64,000 nucleotides of DNA from Episyrphus balteatus. Lineage: Eukaryota; Arthropoda; Insecta; Diptera; Syrphidae. The notes beneath the pieces were generated by a model. That model was not told the origin of the DNA. It made no database searches and saw nothing but the letters and a program-made list of their open reading frames with translations. The translations under genes were made by a program, and so were the position numbers. This document shows positions 25,462 through 36,198 of the stretch, in pieces; position 1 is the first letter of the stretch, and every line of letters starts with the position of its first letter. The stretch lies in NCBI RefSeq assembly GCF_945859705.1, contig NC_079135.1, positions 109,518,288-109,582,287 on the forward strand, given 5' to 3'.

Positions 25462-26690
25462 GAGCGTGTTCCATGAGGCTTTTGTTTGCTTGCAGTTTTT
25501 TTTTTGTACTCTGTTTTATTGTTGTTGTTGTTTTTTATTTTTTCGTATACAACAACTTACTTTGGACAAGAATCTTCCTACATTATACACCACGGTCGTC
25601 CGTGTCGGTCTCTCTTAGTGCCGTGCGCGAAAGCCATACCACTAGTTGTTGGCATGTGGCCTAACACGTTGTATTTCGTTTAAAAACGATTGTTAGGAGG
25701 CACGGATTCGGCCATGGATATATGCAATGCATGCAGCATGGCGGAGATAGGCAAAGAAAATTGTGTGATTCGAGAATGTTTCGAGTATAACAAATATAAT
25801 ACAACATGCACAATCTAGGAATATAATACCTTCCAGTCCTGGATGATGATGATGGTTTCGGTTTATATGGGATGGTGTAGGTATCCAGGAACAAGTAAAT
25901 TGGATGTAAAAACTTTCAAACACAGAGGAAGAGAGTTAGCGAGACATTTTTAGTAGAATCTAGGAAATGTAAGCCATTTTTAATTAGAATTAGGATTTGT
26001 TTTCGACAAATAGCTTTTTTGTCTTAGGACAAAATGGGGAGTGGGAAATTTAATATTGTTGAAGGTAAAAGTTTAGCAATAACAAGGTGTATTAAGTGTT
26101 GAACAAACAATGATATCAGTATTCGGAAACACTTGAAGTAAAATGAGAAATTGCTCAAATGGTTTTGAATAACTTGAAGCATGTATAACAGTTATTGTGA
26201 AAAATTAAACGAAATGACATTTTAGCTTTAAATTGCCCGCGCCAGTTTTTGTTTTTGAATTTTTTGTTGTTTTACTTCAAAATCTTCCAGAAGAGAAAGG
26301 ATTTGGGACGAACTGTCCTATCTACAATTTTTTGGAAAATTATTTTCAGTGGAAGAAATTCTTGAGATCGAAGGATCTCCATTCTAAGATTTAAAAAAGA
26401 GTTTGGAAACTTACATCATAAAAGAAACTTACGGAACATTTTTTTATAAAATCGATAACATACCTGAAAAAGAAAGAAAAATAAACATTAGTTATCGAAA
26501 ATAATTCAAAATTGTTAATATTTTAAGAAAAACTAAGTTTTATTAAAAAAAAAAACTAATTTTATCAATTTTTTTTGACATTTAAAAATAAAAATACTAC
26601 AATAATTCAATTAGCACAAAAAGGCAGTATCAATATAACAGTTTTTCTTGAACTCTTAAAAATTCCCTAAAATATTTTTAAGTCAAATGG
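25462..26690. other. AT-rich stretch, no gene seen
   Basis: Contains T-tracts near 25,496 and TATAACAG words near 26,184 and 26,633. Nothing else is recognisable. Confidence 0.55.
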
Positions 26691-27050
26691 TATAATAATC
26701 CATTAGCTTTTTCATTCTGGCATAGCAAAGTTCTACCATTCTTTCGAAAGACTTCGAATCAATAACTCTTATTTTTGAATTTACGGAAATCCTGCGAAAT
26801 TTATTTAAAACTTAAGATTGAAATTAGTAGCTTAGAAATAGTTAAAGAAGATCTAATAGTCCTTTGGGCCTACCCAGTTAACAAAGAAAAGTTCTACCTC
26901 TTTTTAGATCTTTTTAAGAAAAAAATTAACACTTTTTCCTATATTTTCGAAAATCCTGCGAATATTCTTTAACTCTTAAAATTGGTATTCTTACCTTAGG
27001 TAGTTGTTCTAAAGATGTAATAGTCATTTGGGCTTATCGAGTTAATTACG
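26690..27050 (+). repeat. Tandem repeat with 164-bp period
   Basis: AAATCCTGCGAA at 26,787 recurs at 26,951, and an AAGAT(C/G)TAATAGTC(C/A)TTTGGGC segment at 26,848 recurs at 27,012; both are offset by 164. A third partial copy upstream is shown by CAAAGTTCTACC near 26,725, matching AAAAGTTCTACC near 26,887 (offset 162). Copies are well diverged. Confidence 0.75.
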
Positions 27051-27228
27051 CTCAGTTTTAGCCCTGTTTCGAAACTTAAAATTTGTGTTAAAAATTTCGA
27101 AATCGTTCATAAATTTTTCTTGGAAACATTGAAAAGCTTTAAAAAGGATAAAAAAAAACAGCAGAAATCTTGTCAGGAAATATTTATCGCATGTTATTAA
27201 TTGGAGAAACAACGGCAATTTTTTTTTT

Positions 27229-27418
27229 GGTAGGACCGGAACCCCCAAGTAACATTAATATGTTGTTCAAACCTGAGCTAATTGACTGCATAAATAAACA
27301 ACTTCAGCCTCATTTTCTGCATGCTTGTCATCATACCGAACAAGCAGTTGCAGAAAATCAATTAAAATTGCGAGCAGATGAATTCGAAGATCTCTGGGGG
27401 CTATTCTTTTTCAGATAA
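27229..27418 (+). pseudogene. Orphan coding-like fragment, not recognised
   Basis: A T-rich tract ending in TTTTGGTAG looks like a 3' splice site, and the frame after it stays open to TAA at 27,416-27,418. The translation, including MLFKPELIDCINKQLQPHF and ending EFEDLWGLFFFR, has mixed composition, unlike the Lys/Phe-rich frames elsewhere. I do not recognise a family, and no upstream coding partner is visible. It may be a real exon of a gene spread over the region, a decayed coding fragment such as a retro-copy or transposon piece, or chance. Confidence 0.2.
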
Positions 27419-29088
27419 TTGAGCAAAAGACCAACATAAATCATCCTTGGCTGCTGTCTATGTTCTTCAGCTGCAAAACAAGCTAATTTTCATTCATTCA
27501 TTCATATTCATCGAGCACCCTTCGAATGGGTACTTTTTCAAAAAAAATTCAACTGGGTCCATTCAAGTATTAAGCAACAACTGTCTCAAAAAAATAAAAA
27601 TAATTTATTAGGTATTCAGTGAATGTCGACAAAGACACAACTGAACCGAAACCTCAAATGAGTCAAAACAGCTTTGCATACTCGTTCCTCAAGCTCATTT
27701 GTCCGCTCATTAAAATCATTTCAATATTTCAAACAACTCGAAGATCCATTAATCAACTTGTATCTTTTGCACTTGTTTAAAAAGAGACTGAAGTCTGACT
27801 ATAGCCAAGTCATGGCCCCCTTCTTTACACAATTGGGGGTAGTCACTATAGTCATTTCTCGAATGCGATAAATTACATCAAATGAGGGAGCAAAAACTCA
27901 TTGCTGCTGCTGCAGAACATATACCTAGAGTACAGTGGTGATGGTTAACAAACGTTACTCAAAAGCAGGAGCAGCTGCTGGTACTCTGTCCCCAGCAGCT
28001 AACATATCAAGTCTCACAGAAAGACAACAAGAAACAGAAGAAAAAAAAAAAAACAGTTGCCACTGGGTAGTATGCGCTTGAAATTTCAATGAGACAGATA
28101 ATTAGAAGAACTGGCCAACGTTTGTTGTCATTTAACAATTAATTAACCAGCTCACCAGCTAAATGGTTCACAATTCAACACAACACTCTGTGACAACCCA
28201 GAAATATACAGCAGTGCCCCCCTCTGGCACTATGTCTACAACACAACATCGTCGTTCACGTCGTCGGCGAGACACGGCGATGAGTCCAATGAGTGTCTCT
28301 GTCTATACATATATCTCTTCTACCCTTTTGTTCATGTTCGTTCGCTCAACAATCCGGAGCGGCAAATCTGAAAGCAAAACAAAACGACACGACATACAGT
28401 CGTCACAGTCAATATAACAAAAGTGAAACATGTGTTATGTTCTGAGAAAACGCGCTACCAACCCAATCGACCAACAACTGTCAGAGTACTCATGTCAAAC
28501 TAACACACCACACACAGTAGTAGAAATGAAATAAGACCTTTGGCAGCACCGACGACCGTTCGTTTTTTTGTTTTTTTTTCGTACGTTTACGTTCCGTCAG
28601 TCACGGAGTAGAGTGTAAACATTGTCAAGTCATGCGCGCGATGACAGATTAGTTCCCCATCGGGTACGTGTTTTCTGTGTTTGAATGCTGCTTGTGGTGG
28701 TAGATGGTGGCTTGCTTCTACTCTACTACAAACTGCTGATGGTGCTGCTCCTCGTTTCTCTATACACACGAAACGATTTTGCTCTACTCCTTGTTTGTTT
28801 GTTTGTTCAACAAATTAATCCCTTTTAGTTGTAAAAATATTCCATTTATCACGGATTAGGTGTTGATTTTGTGTTCATCATAGTGTTCAGCTTGTGCTAC
28901 TTTTTTAATGCCGACACGATGCGGTGTGTCGTATTCTGGAGGTTTCACAATTCACACACTCTTTGAACACAAAATCTTTTTCGCACCATCATCATTGCAT
29001 GATGGTGAAATATAGATCAATGAATCATTTTATTATTGGCACACATGTGCAACAAAACTATGTTTAAATTAAGTGCGAGTCACTGGTG
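27419..29088. other. No gene seen; scattered less AT-rich patches
   Basis: Short CAG/CTG-rich patches lie at 27,900-28,000. A patch at 28,150-28,420 includes a CTCF-like site. Another mixed patch lies at 28,580-28,780. Open frames are short and unrecognised. Confidence 0.5.
28213..28227 (-). promoter_or_regulatory. CTCF-consensus match (13 of 15)
   Basis: On the minus strand the 15-mer reads CCAGAGGGGGGCACT, matching CCASYAGRGGGCRSY except at positions 5 and 6. Binding is inferred from motif only. Confidence 0.35.
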
Positions 29089-29097
29089 TTTTTGTTC

Positions 29098-29335
29098 CAT
29101 GGTATAAAAAGAGAAGGTATGATCATTAGAAAAAGCTCTGTATCGAGAACTGTCAAAACTTAAAAATGGCTACTTAAGGTTTTGACAGCTGCCCATTGAA
29201 ATTGTTGTTGTAAACAAATTTGTCTTGGAAATTGTTGTTGCTTTTGACTTTGCCAAATATTAAACGTCAAAACCTTATTACCCCATTTTGTAAGATGGCG
29301 GCCTAATTGATCATACCTTGTCTTTTTATACCATG
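29098..29335. mobile_element. 238-bp MITE, MULE-like, with 9-bp target duplication
   Basis: Terminal inverted repeats start CATGGTATAAAAAGA and continue as AAGGTATGATCA. They match over 28 bp with one mismatch, followed by a further shared TTAG offset by one base. The element is flanked by an exact direct repeat TTTTTGTTC at 29,089-29,097 and 29,336-29,344. A 9-bp duplication is typical of Mutator-like elements. There is no coding capacity, so it would need a transposase in trans. Interior TTTTGACAG and CGTCAAAACCTTA words are partly inverted with respect to each other, and a GATGGCGG (YY1-like) word lies near the right end. The near-intact ends suggest it is fairly young. Confidence 0.9.
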
Positions 29336-29344
29336 TTTTTGTTC

Positions 29345-32300
29345 TACTTTTTTCAGATAACCAATTGTTGGGTTGTAATTGTTCAGTTGTGAACTGTAGA
29401 AAGGTATTTGTGACATTGTACACTTTCTGAATTTTATAGAGAACAATTTCTATCCAGTCCTTGGTGGAATAAGAAAAACGCACTAAATATTTTCACCAGG
29501 TTAGCAGAGGTTTTGACAAAAAAGCAACATTGTAGCATTCCTTTGACAAAGATTATTTGGTTTTGTTTATGGATTCATTTGTTATACACAACATTGATTT
29601 GACATGGTTATTTGTACCTATAATGCTCATAAAATGCTTCTTTAATAAATTTTGAAAGTGACAGTCTACATTTCGCTGCTTCGAGTCACTGATTCACCAG
29701 CTGTCAAAAAGTACTTTCTAGAGAAAAGTACGTTCCAGGTTTAAAAAAAGAATCAGAAATCTATTACAATTTTATGTCATGTTTGGACATTGACTCAAAC
29801 AAACTTTAAATTTTTGGCTTCTATAACGATTCAATATGAGAACCACACTAAAAACACAACATCCATACATCATTTTTACACTCCGTTAAGCATTAGTGCA
29901 CCCTCTCTACTAAACGTGATTTTATTTCCAATAACAAAACTCATAAATCCCTCAAACAACCCAATAATAATAACTCACTTATGTTTCACGTATATAAAAC
30001 AGCTCCTACTCTGCTCCTACTCTGCTGCTATAATACTGTTATACTGTGTACACACACATACTATACAACATTGAACACCCTGTGTTTAAATACATCAATC
30101 ATAATCAAATAAAAATATATACACCAAGAGTGTAAAGTATCTCAAATAAAAATATTTTCACAGAATTTCCATCTTCAAAAATAAATACACAAAACACACA
30201 TTCACTTCATCAGTCATTCTCATAAAAATTGGCTTTTCATATTATTTTTTTTTGTATAAATTTAACTTTTATGTGATTCTTTTTTCGGTGTATCATCATG
30301 CGCTGTATTTAACATGTTTTTTTTTTTTTGTTATTCTGAAAAGAATTCCCTTATACTATATATTTTTTATGACAGAAAATTATGGTTTCAGAGAGAGAGA
30401 ATATTAATGTTCTTTCAAAAAGACAAACGTCAAAATGATGTGGAACGCGTGAAACCGTAGTGAGTTGGTCTTTTTATATTTTTTTTTTATTAAATTTTAT
30501 TCTGTTTATCCATGGGGAATGTCAGAAAAAATGAATATAAAAATAAAAAATAAAATTCCAAGCTAATTAATAATAAAAATCTCAGCAAGAGATCATCATC
30601 TTCATTAGGGTAATTTATATAGTTTCCAGTAGATACCACTAGAGCGCTCACCCAAGAACACAAAACTCTCCACTCACATAGAGAGTCAGTAGAGTGATGA
30701 CTTTGTTGGTGACATTTTGTCAGCACATTTCAGTTTCATACAACACAGTTTTTCAAGTGTGTATAACAGAGACGGAGATAGACATTCACTTAATGAGATT
30801 ATCTCTGACATGACAGATACAGTGTTGAATTATTTTGGCAATGTTGAAAACGAGTGACAGATTTGACGAATTCAACTACTTAATTGGTTCTGGGGGGAGA
30901 ATGAATTTTGGTTGGATGGAAGGAAGATGAAGAATTTTTGATGACATTTGCAAAATTAGGTACCTACTTACGTGGGGTAAATTTTGTAGAAATTAAGGGT
31001 TTTTGTAATAAAATTTTAAATTAGGAATATTCGTGGAAGTTGTTTTGAGGGTACATAGTTAAGGATGTTTAATGGTTGAGGAAAAGATAAACATGCAAAA
31101 TAGATTTGAAAACACAGAGAAAAGTATGAAAAATACCACAAAAAGATGTTTTGCAATATGTCGGTAAGGTAGTGTTGGGCACAATTTTGACGTTACTGAC
31201 AGTGTTCACATGTTGCTTTGCTTTGTGTTGCTTTCTCACTCGCACTTTATGGAGTGAACCAGTTAGTAAAGCGAAGTATATCTCTTTTATCATGAAGTGC
31301 GAGTGTGGGAGCAACACAGAGATGTCAAAATATATCAGAGGAGTCCGGAATAAGAGTTTTACAGTTATGTGATTATTTTCTTCATATACAGAAGTACTTA
31401 TAAAAAGGACTGGAACATGTTAATGCAAACTGAACTAGGACAGAAAAAAGACTCGAACAGAACTTAAGATTGACATTTAGAGATGGCAGTGGTGTCGTAT
31501 TTTGACATTAGATGAAATTTAGTGATCCTCCTCCCTTTTAAGATTTGGAGAGTATAACAGTTATGACAAATTAACTAATATTTTCAATAATTCAATAAGT
31601 TCGAAGTTCGAATTGCATACCCAAAAATGGAAATTAGCGTCAAATTGACATTTGACAACTGCCTGTTTTCATTTTGGAGACATATTTGACAGCTTTGATA
31701 GATATCTTAAAAATGTCTTTAAAACACTGAGTAAAATAGCGTGTTTCGAGTGAAAACTATTTTTTCTAAATGCTGGCGTGAAAACAATTTATTGAAAAAA
31801 TATCACAAATTCCGGTTGAAAACCACCATAAACTCCACTTAAATACACGTTTCTATATTTTATTATTATTTCCCAACCAATAAACCAACAACAATCAACC
31901 AAATAGGCAAATGAATATATATATTTTATTGCTACACCTACCCACTCCATATATAAATTAATCTTTCTTTTTTTTATAAATGCCTACCCAAAAGCAGTAT
32001 CTTACTTACCCAATAAAAATAATAATAATTATTTCATAAGTTATTTTTTCCCATAAAACTCAATTATAGCGCTCGCTTGTCATAAATAATTAATGACAAT
32101 TTAATCGCACAAACATATTTTTTTATTTTATACAAAAAAACCAACAACAACGACGATGACTACGACGACGACGACCAAAGCAAGCAAGCAAGCAAAGCAT
32201 ATTGCAATTCACTTAACAGGCCAATAATAATATAATAATCGCTTTTAATTACCACTCGTTCGCTTCCAACTTTGACAGTTGGAATTATATTTATCCATAA

Positions 32301-33189
32301 AAAATCGAGATAGAGTGAGTGAGACTACGTTAATCGAAATCACATCATTTGACCATAAAGAATATAATCATGCCGAATAATAATAATGTGAATATAGTAC
32401 AAAAAAAAAAAAAAAAATATGATGAAGTCTACTTGCAAAAGCCCGTTTTTGGAGTTGTTATACGAGTAAACTCGGCTGGCATCATGAAGATGTCGTATTT
32501 TTTGGCCATAAAACATTACAAAATTAATAAATTGTGAATGAGAACTTACAAGCAAACAAACAAACGAAAAAATTAAGTGTGATTTGCCATTTAAAGCGAA
32601 AATCAATGTACGCTCCAGGCGGTAACGATAAAATAGTCTTTCGATTGGCAATATAACTGTGTCTGTCAGTGCGGTGGTGTTGCCAAGGCTGTGCAGTAGT
32701 GCAGTTAACTGGCAAAATAATGACAACAAAAAATAAACGTTATTGACAAAAACGCCCTCAGAAATTTTGTGTTTGTATATTAAAATGCCGACTGTGCTTT
32801 TTTTATCGACACACATTGGGGTGAAAATAGACCAAAATTGAAATTTATCACAATTCAACAATTAAACTTCAAAGCATCCACATCTATAACTGTTATATTT
32901 GCTACTTTATTGTATTTTTAAAGTAAAAATCTGACAGGTCTTGTCAAATGTAGCTCATTTGGTGTTTTTTTTTTTTTTCATTTGACAGAATGTCAATTGG
33001 ATTGCAACTTTTTGAGTTACTTTCAATTTTGCTGTGAAGCCTGTCCCACTGTGTGCACAATTTCTGACCACAGCGACCGCTGTGAAACAAATCGTGGAAT
33101 TGCATAAATTAAATTGATTTCTGGTTGTCCGTTAAAATATGTACACCAAAAAAAGAAAAACTGAAAAAAGAGACATAAATTGCATTTTG
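29345..33189. other. AT-rich stretch, no gene seen
   Basis: Contains many TGACAG/CTGTCA words (for example around 31,480-31,700 and 32,930-33,000) and TATAACAG words near 30,766, 31,554 and 32,888. GACGAC and CAAG runs lie at about 32,145-32,200 and an A-tract at 32,401-32,417. A 173-codon minus-strand open frame at 32,340-32,861 is Phe/Ser/His-rich and unrecognised. Confidence 0.55.
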
Positions 33190-33830
33190 TTAACTGGGCG
33201 CACTTAATTAACCGCGCAACACAACGCCCCCTGTGTGAGAGTGCACTTAACCAAAAGAGTAAAATACCGCCGCCACGCTGTCGATAACTTTTATAAATAT
33301 ATTTTTTTTATTTTAAACAAAAAATATAAATCTCTCTAGAGTTGAGCTGACTTTGGTTTAATATTATAACTGGCCGCCGCCGCCAAGCGCGCAGTCCAGT
33401 TCACCAATCGAGTCTCCACCATCAACAGCGCTAAAAAACTACACTACTCTTCAAACTATATGGTATGTTCAACGAGGAGGTGGACAGATGATAAAGACAG
33501 CGATTAGCACACGGTAGTTGCACTTAAGCAGCGGCGGACTCCAGCGAGCGGTCTCGCTAGAGTGCCTCAATTAAATCAGGCAAATTACGGGGGCCTACTA
33601 CTGCCCCCTGTGGTTACACCAATTTTCTCTTTCCGCGTAACCCCCCGCCTGTGTGTTGTGTGTAGAATCGAGAGTTGTTGACTCTTGACGGACGGCCAAG
33701 TTGGTCATCACACAGTCCCGTTCCATCCCGCTCGCCACCATCACCGATGTAAAACCGTCAAACAGGAGCACAGCCAGAGCAACAAAGTGAATTTTAAATG
33801 GAAACCTACCCAAGCATAAAACACTGATTT
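33190..33830. other. GC-enriched island with two CTCF-like sites
   Basis: Between AT-rich flanks this island holds GCCGCCGCCGCCAAGCGCGC (about 33,374), a TATAAATATAT stretch upstream, and CTCF-like matches at 33,223 and 33,600. It is a good candidate for an enhancer, boundary or promoter-proximal exon. A minus-strand open frame at 33,598-33,813 starts with a hydrophobic stretch but lacks an ATG in that position and is not called. Confidence 0.4.
33600..33614 (-). promoter_or_regulatory. CTCF-consensus match (12 of 15)
   Basis: The minus-strand 15-mer ACCACAGGGGGCAGT has a perfect YAGRGGGCRSY core but mismatches the left end at three positions. A weaker 11-of-15 match, CACACAGGGGGCGTT, lies at 33,223-33,237 on the same strand. 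Confidence 0.3.
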
Positions 33831-34804
33831 CGAAAATTGATATCGGTTCGTGTCTTTGCTGTTTTTTTTTTTTTTTTTATTCTGTTAAGTTCTACATGAC
33901 AGGGGAGAAAATTAATGCAATAAACATTAATTATAACACTAGTGCGACTGCCTGCCTACTGCCATGTTTGCGGTTCGGTTTCTGTTCAGAATTTTTTTTT
34001 TGTTTTGTATTTTTATTTTTATTTTATGGGCTGTCTTTAGGCCTGCCTTTGCTGTCGTATATCTCTGATGGAGAGTTAAGGCCAGGCCAAGAGTTGTGGA
34101 ACTCCTCTTGGTGCTCATTTATTTTATGGTTGTTATTTATCGTGATATTGTTGTTGTTGCTGTGTTTTTTTTCATATCTGTGATGATGATGGAGTTTTTT
34201 GGTTCGACTTCATCTTTTTTTTTTTCTTTGTGTAGATATTGAGAAAGAAAAAGGGAGATTTTATTTTTCAGATATAGACTCATAAAAATAAACCAGAAGA
34301 TTCAAAAAAATACCAAATGGTTACTACTACGCTTTTTTGTATAAAGATTCGGTTAGAAGGGGGAGGGAAAGACTGAAAGATAAAGAAGATATACTATAAA
34401 TAAGCTCTGGAGGCATCTCAGTTATGGCATTCAGATTTCTTTTTATAGCGAAATTATTTATTCTTAATGAAGCACTTAGCTTAGTTTAACACAAAAGAAG
34501 CGCTTTAACGATTGAATGGAGGGTTTGAACAAGAAGAGCGAGTTCTTGAAGTATAATCATCATAAAAGTAAATTTCTTAATTACCATTTCAGGAGTAAGT
34601 TTTTTTTTTCTTTTTTTTTATTTGATGAGCTGTTGGAGTAGTGTGTTAAAGGTGATGGATGACGATTAAGTTTCGAAGTCAAAGAGGAGGAGGAATTGAA
34701 ATTTAGAAGGCGGAAAATCATCTAATTAAATTTCAGCTTCTATTTAGTGTGTGATTGGAGATTGTTCATTCTGACTGGTTTCTGATTTAATTAATCACGG
34801 ACAA
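33831..34804. other. AT-rich stretch, no gene seen
   Basis: T-tracts occur near 33,864, 34,218 and 34,602. A Phe/Leu-rich 95-codon frame at 33,896-34,183 reflects T-richness. No feature is supported. Confidence 0.55.
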
Positions 34805-36198
34805 GTCACAATGAAGAAATGTATTAATTTATTTTCGGAGAAAGGCTTTTCCATCGATGAAGCTTAATCAAGTTAACTCGCAAATGCTTCTTTTAATACG
34901 AAAAAAAGTTTATTCGAAATATGACGAAGTAATATTTGTAACATTAAAAAATTACCTTAAATATGACCAGTTCACAGTTATTATTTTGTATAAAATGTAA
35001 TTGATGTGTGTTTGGGTCGCAATGATAATTTTCTTCATCAAAATGTCGAATATTTATAAAAAATAGGATCAAGTCACAATACTGAAATTTGTAAAAGTAC
35101 TTAATTCACAAAAAGATTTTTCAAATAGTTCACAGTGATCACTATTTTGATTTTTTTTTTTTTAAGAAAAAGCCCCCCAAATCATAACATAGTTAATTCA
35201 AAATTGGTATAGACAGAGTATCTAATTCATTGTTAATACCACTTATTGATCTAATTCATAGTAATTTTGAAGCCGAATTATCCACAAGGAAAAATGTCTA
35301 AGTAAAAATGAGGTTGTTAATAATAATTGAGTGTCAGAGTGAAGAAGATGACCGTGATGATTTCGTTTCAATACTGAAGCATACAACACCTTAAGTGTTG
35401 AATATTAATTGGCAATAGGTGTAGTCACAATGATGTATTTAACATTGAAAAAGTCAAGCGACTTTTATTTCCAGAAAAATGTGCTTCTTAAAATAAGTTC
35501 AGGTCACAATAAAATGTTTTTACGATCAAACACATAGCAAATTATAACAGTATATCCCAATCATAATTTTTGAAAACTAAATGTAACAACCATATCTGGC
35601 AAATAAATTCAGTTCACAATTAAATTATTTTATATCATTGAATCATAGGATCACTGTACAAAAATATATATTTTTCATATGTAATATGTTGAATTAACTA
35701 AATATATCTTTAAATGAAAGAATTATGACTCATTTTTAACGGTTAAAGTGTTCAACAACGAATTTTCCAACCTATACGATACGTATTCGGTCACAATAAT
35801 TTTGTCTTTTTTAAGATTTTGAATCATTTATTTTATTGATTCCCGCACAGGTAGTTATTGTAAAAAGCTTTGACTCATATAAAAAAAATAGTTCACAATT
35901 AGCAGTTGAAGAAGGAAACAAAGATTTTTTTGTCGAAAATAAAATAAAAAGAAAATTATGTGATACAAATGGATTTAATAAACATTTTTCGAAAAAATAA
36001 AATTAAATAAATTAGAATTGGGCCAATTCACAATAGGTTTTCAATTCAAAATCTTATATTGTAAAATGAAAACGTAGATTATACAACGGAATTAGAAATG
36101 AAAACAGATTCTCTATTAGAATAGAAAATTTAGAGCAATTTGATATATAAATTCGCTCCACTGATCAAAATTTAAAAAAAAAATGTACAAGTCACAAT
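34805..36198 (+). repeat. Plus-strand GTCACAAT/GTTCACAAT word array
   Basis: The word or a one-base variant occurs at 34,805, 34,970, 35,016, 35,073, 35,128, 35,424, 35,513, 35,612, 35,789, 35,891, 36,026 and 36,191, always in the same orientation. Intervening sequence is A/T-rich and not obviously homologous between hits. Spacing ranges from about 46 to 296 bp. It may be a decayed tandem family that kept one conserved word, or a homotypic cluster of protein sites (the ACAAT part resembles Sox cores). Confidence 0.7.

Noticed and set aside
32340..32861. 173-codon open frame, minus strand
   Set aside because: Phe/Ser/His-rich translation, includes an encoded poly-Phe from a T-tract, and shows no domain.
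33598..33813. Minus-strand frame beginning with a signal-peptide-like stretch
   Set aside because: The apparent start is TTG, the frame is open further upstream, and no acceptor, donor or homologue was evident. The GC island itself is reported instead.
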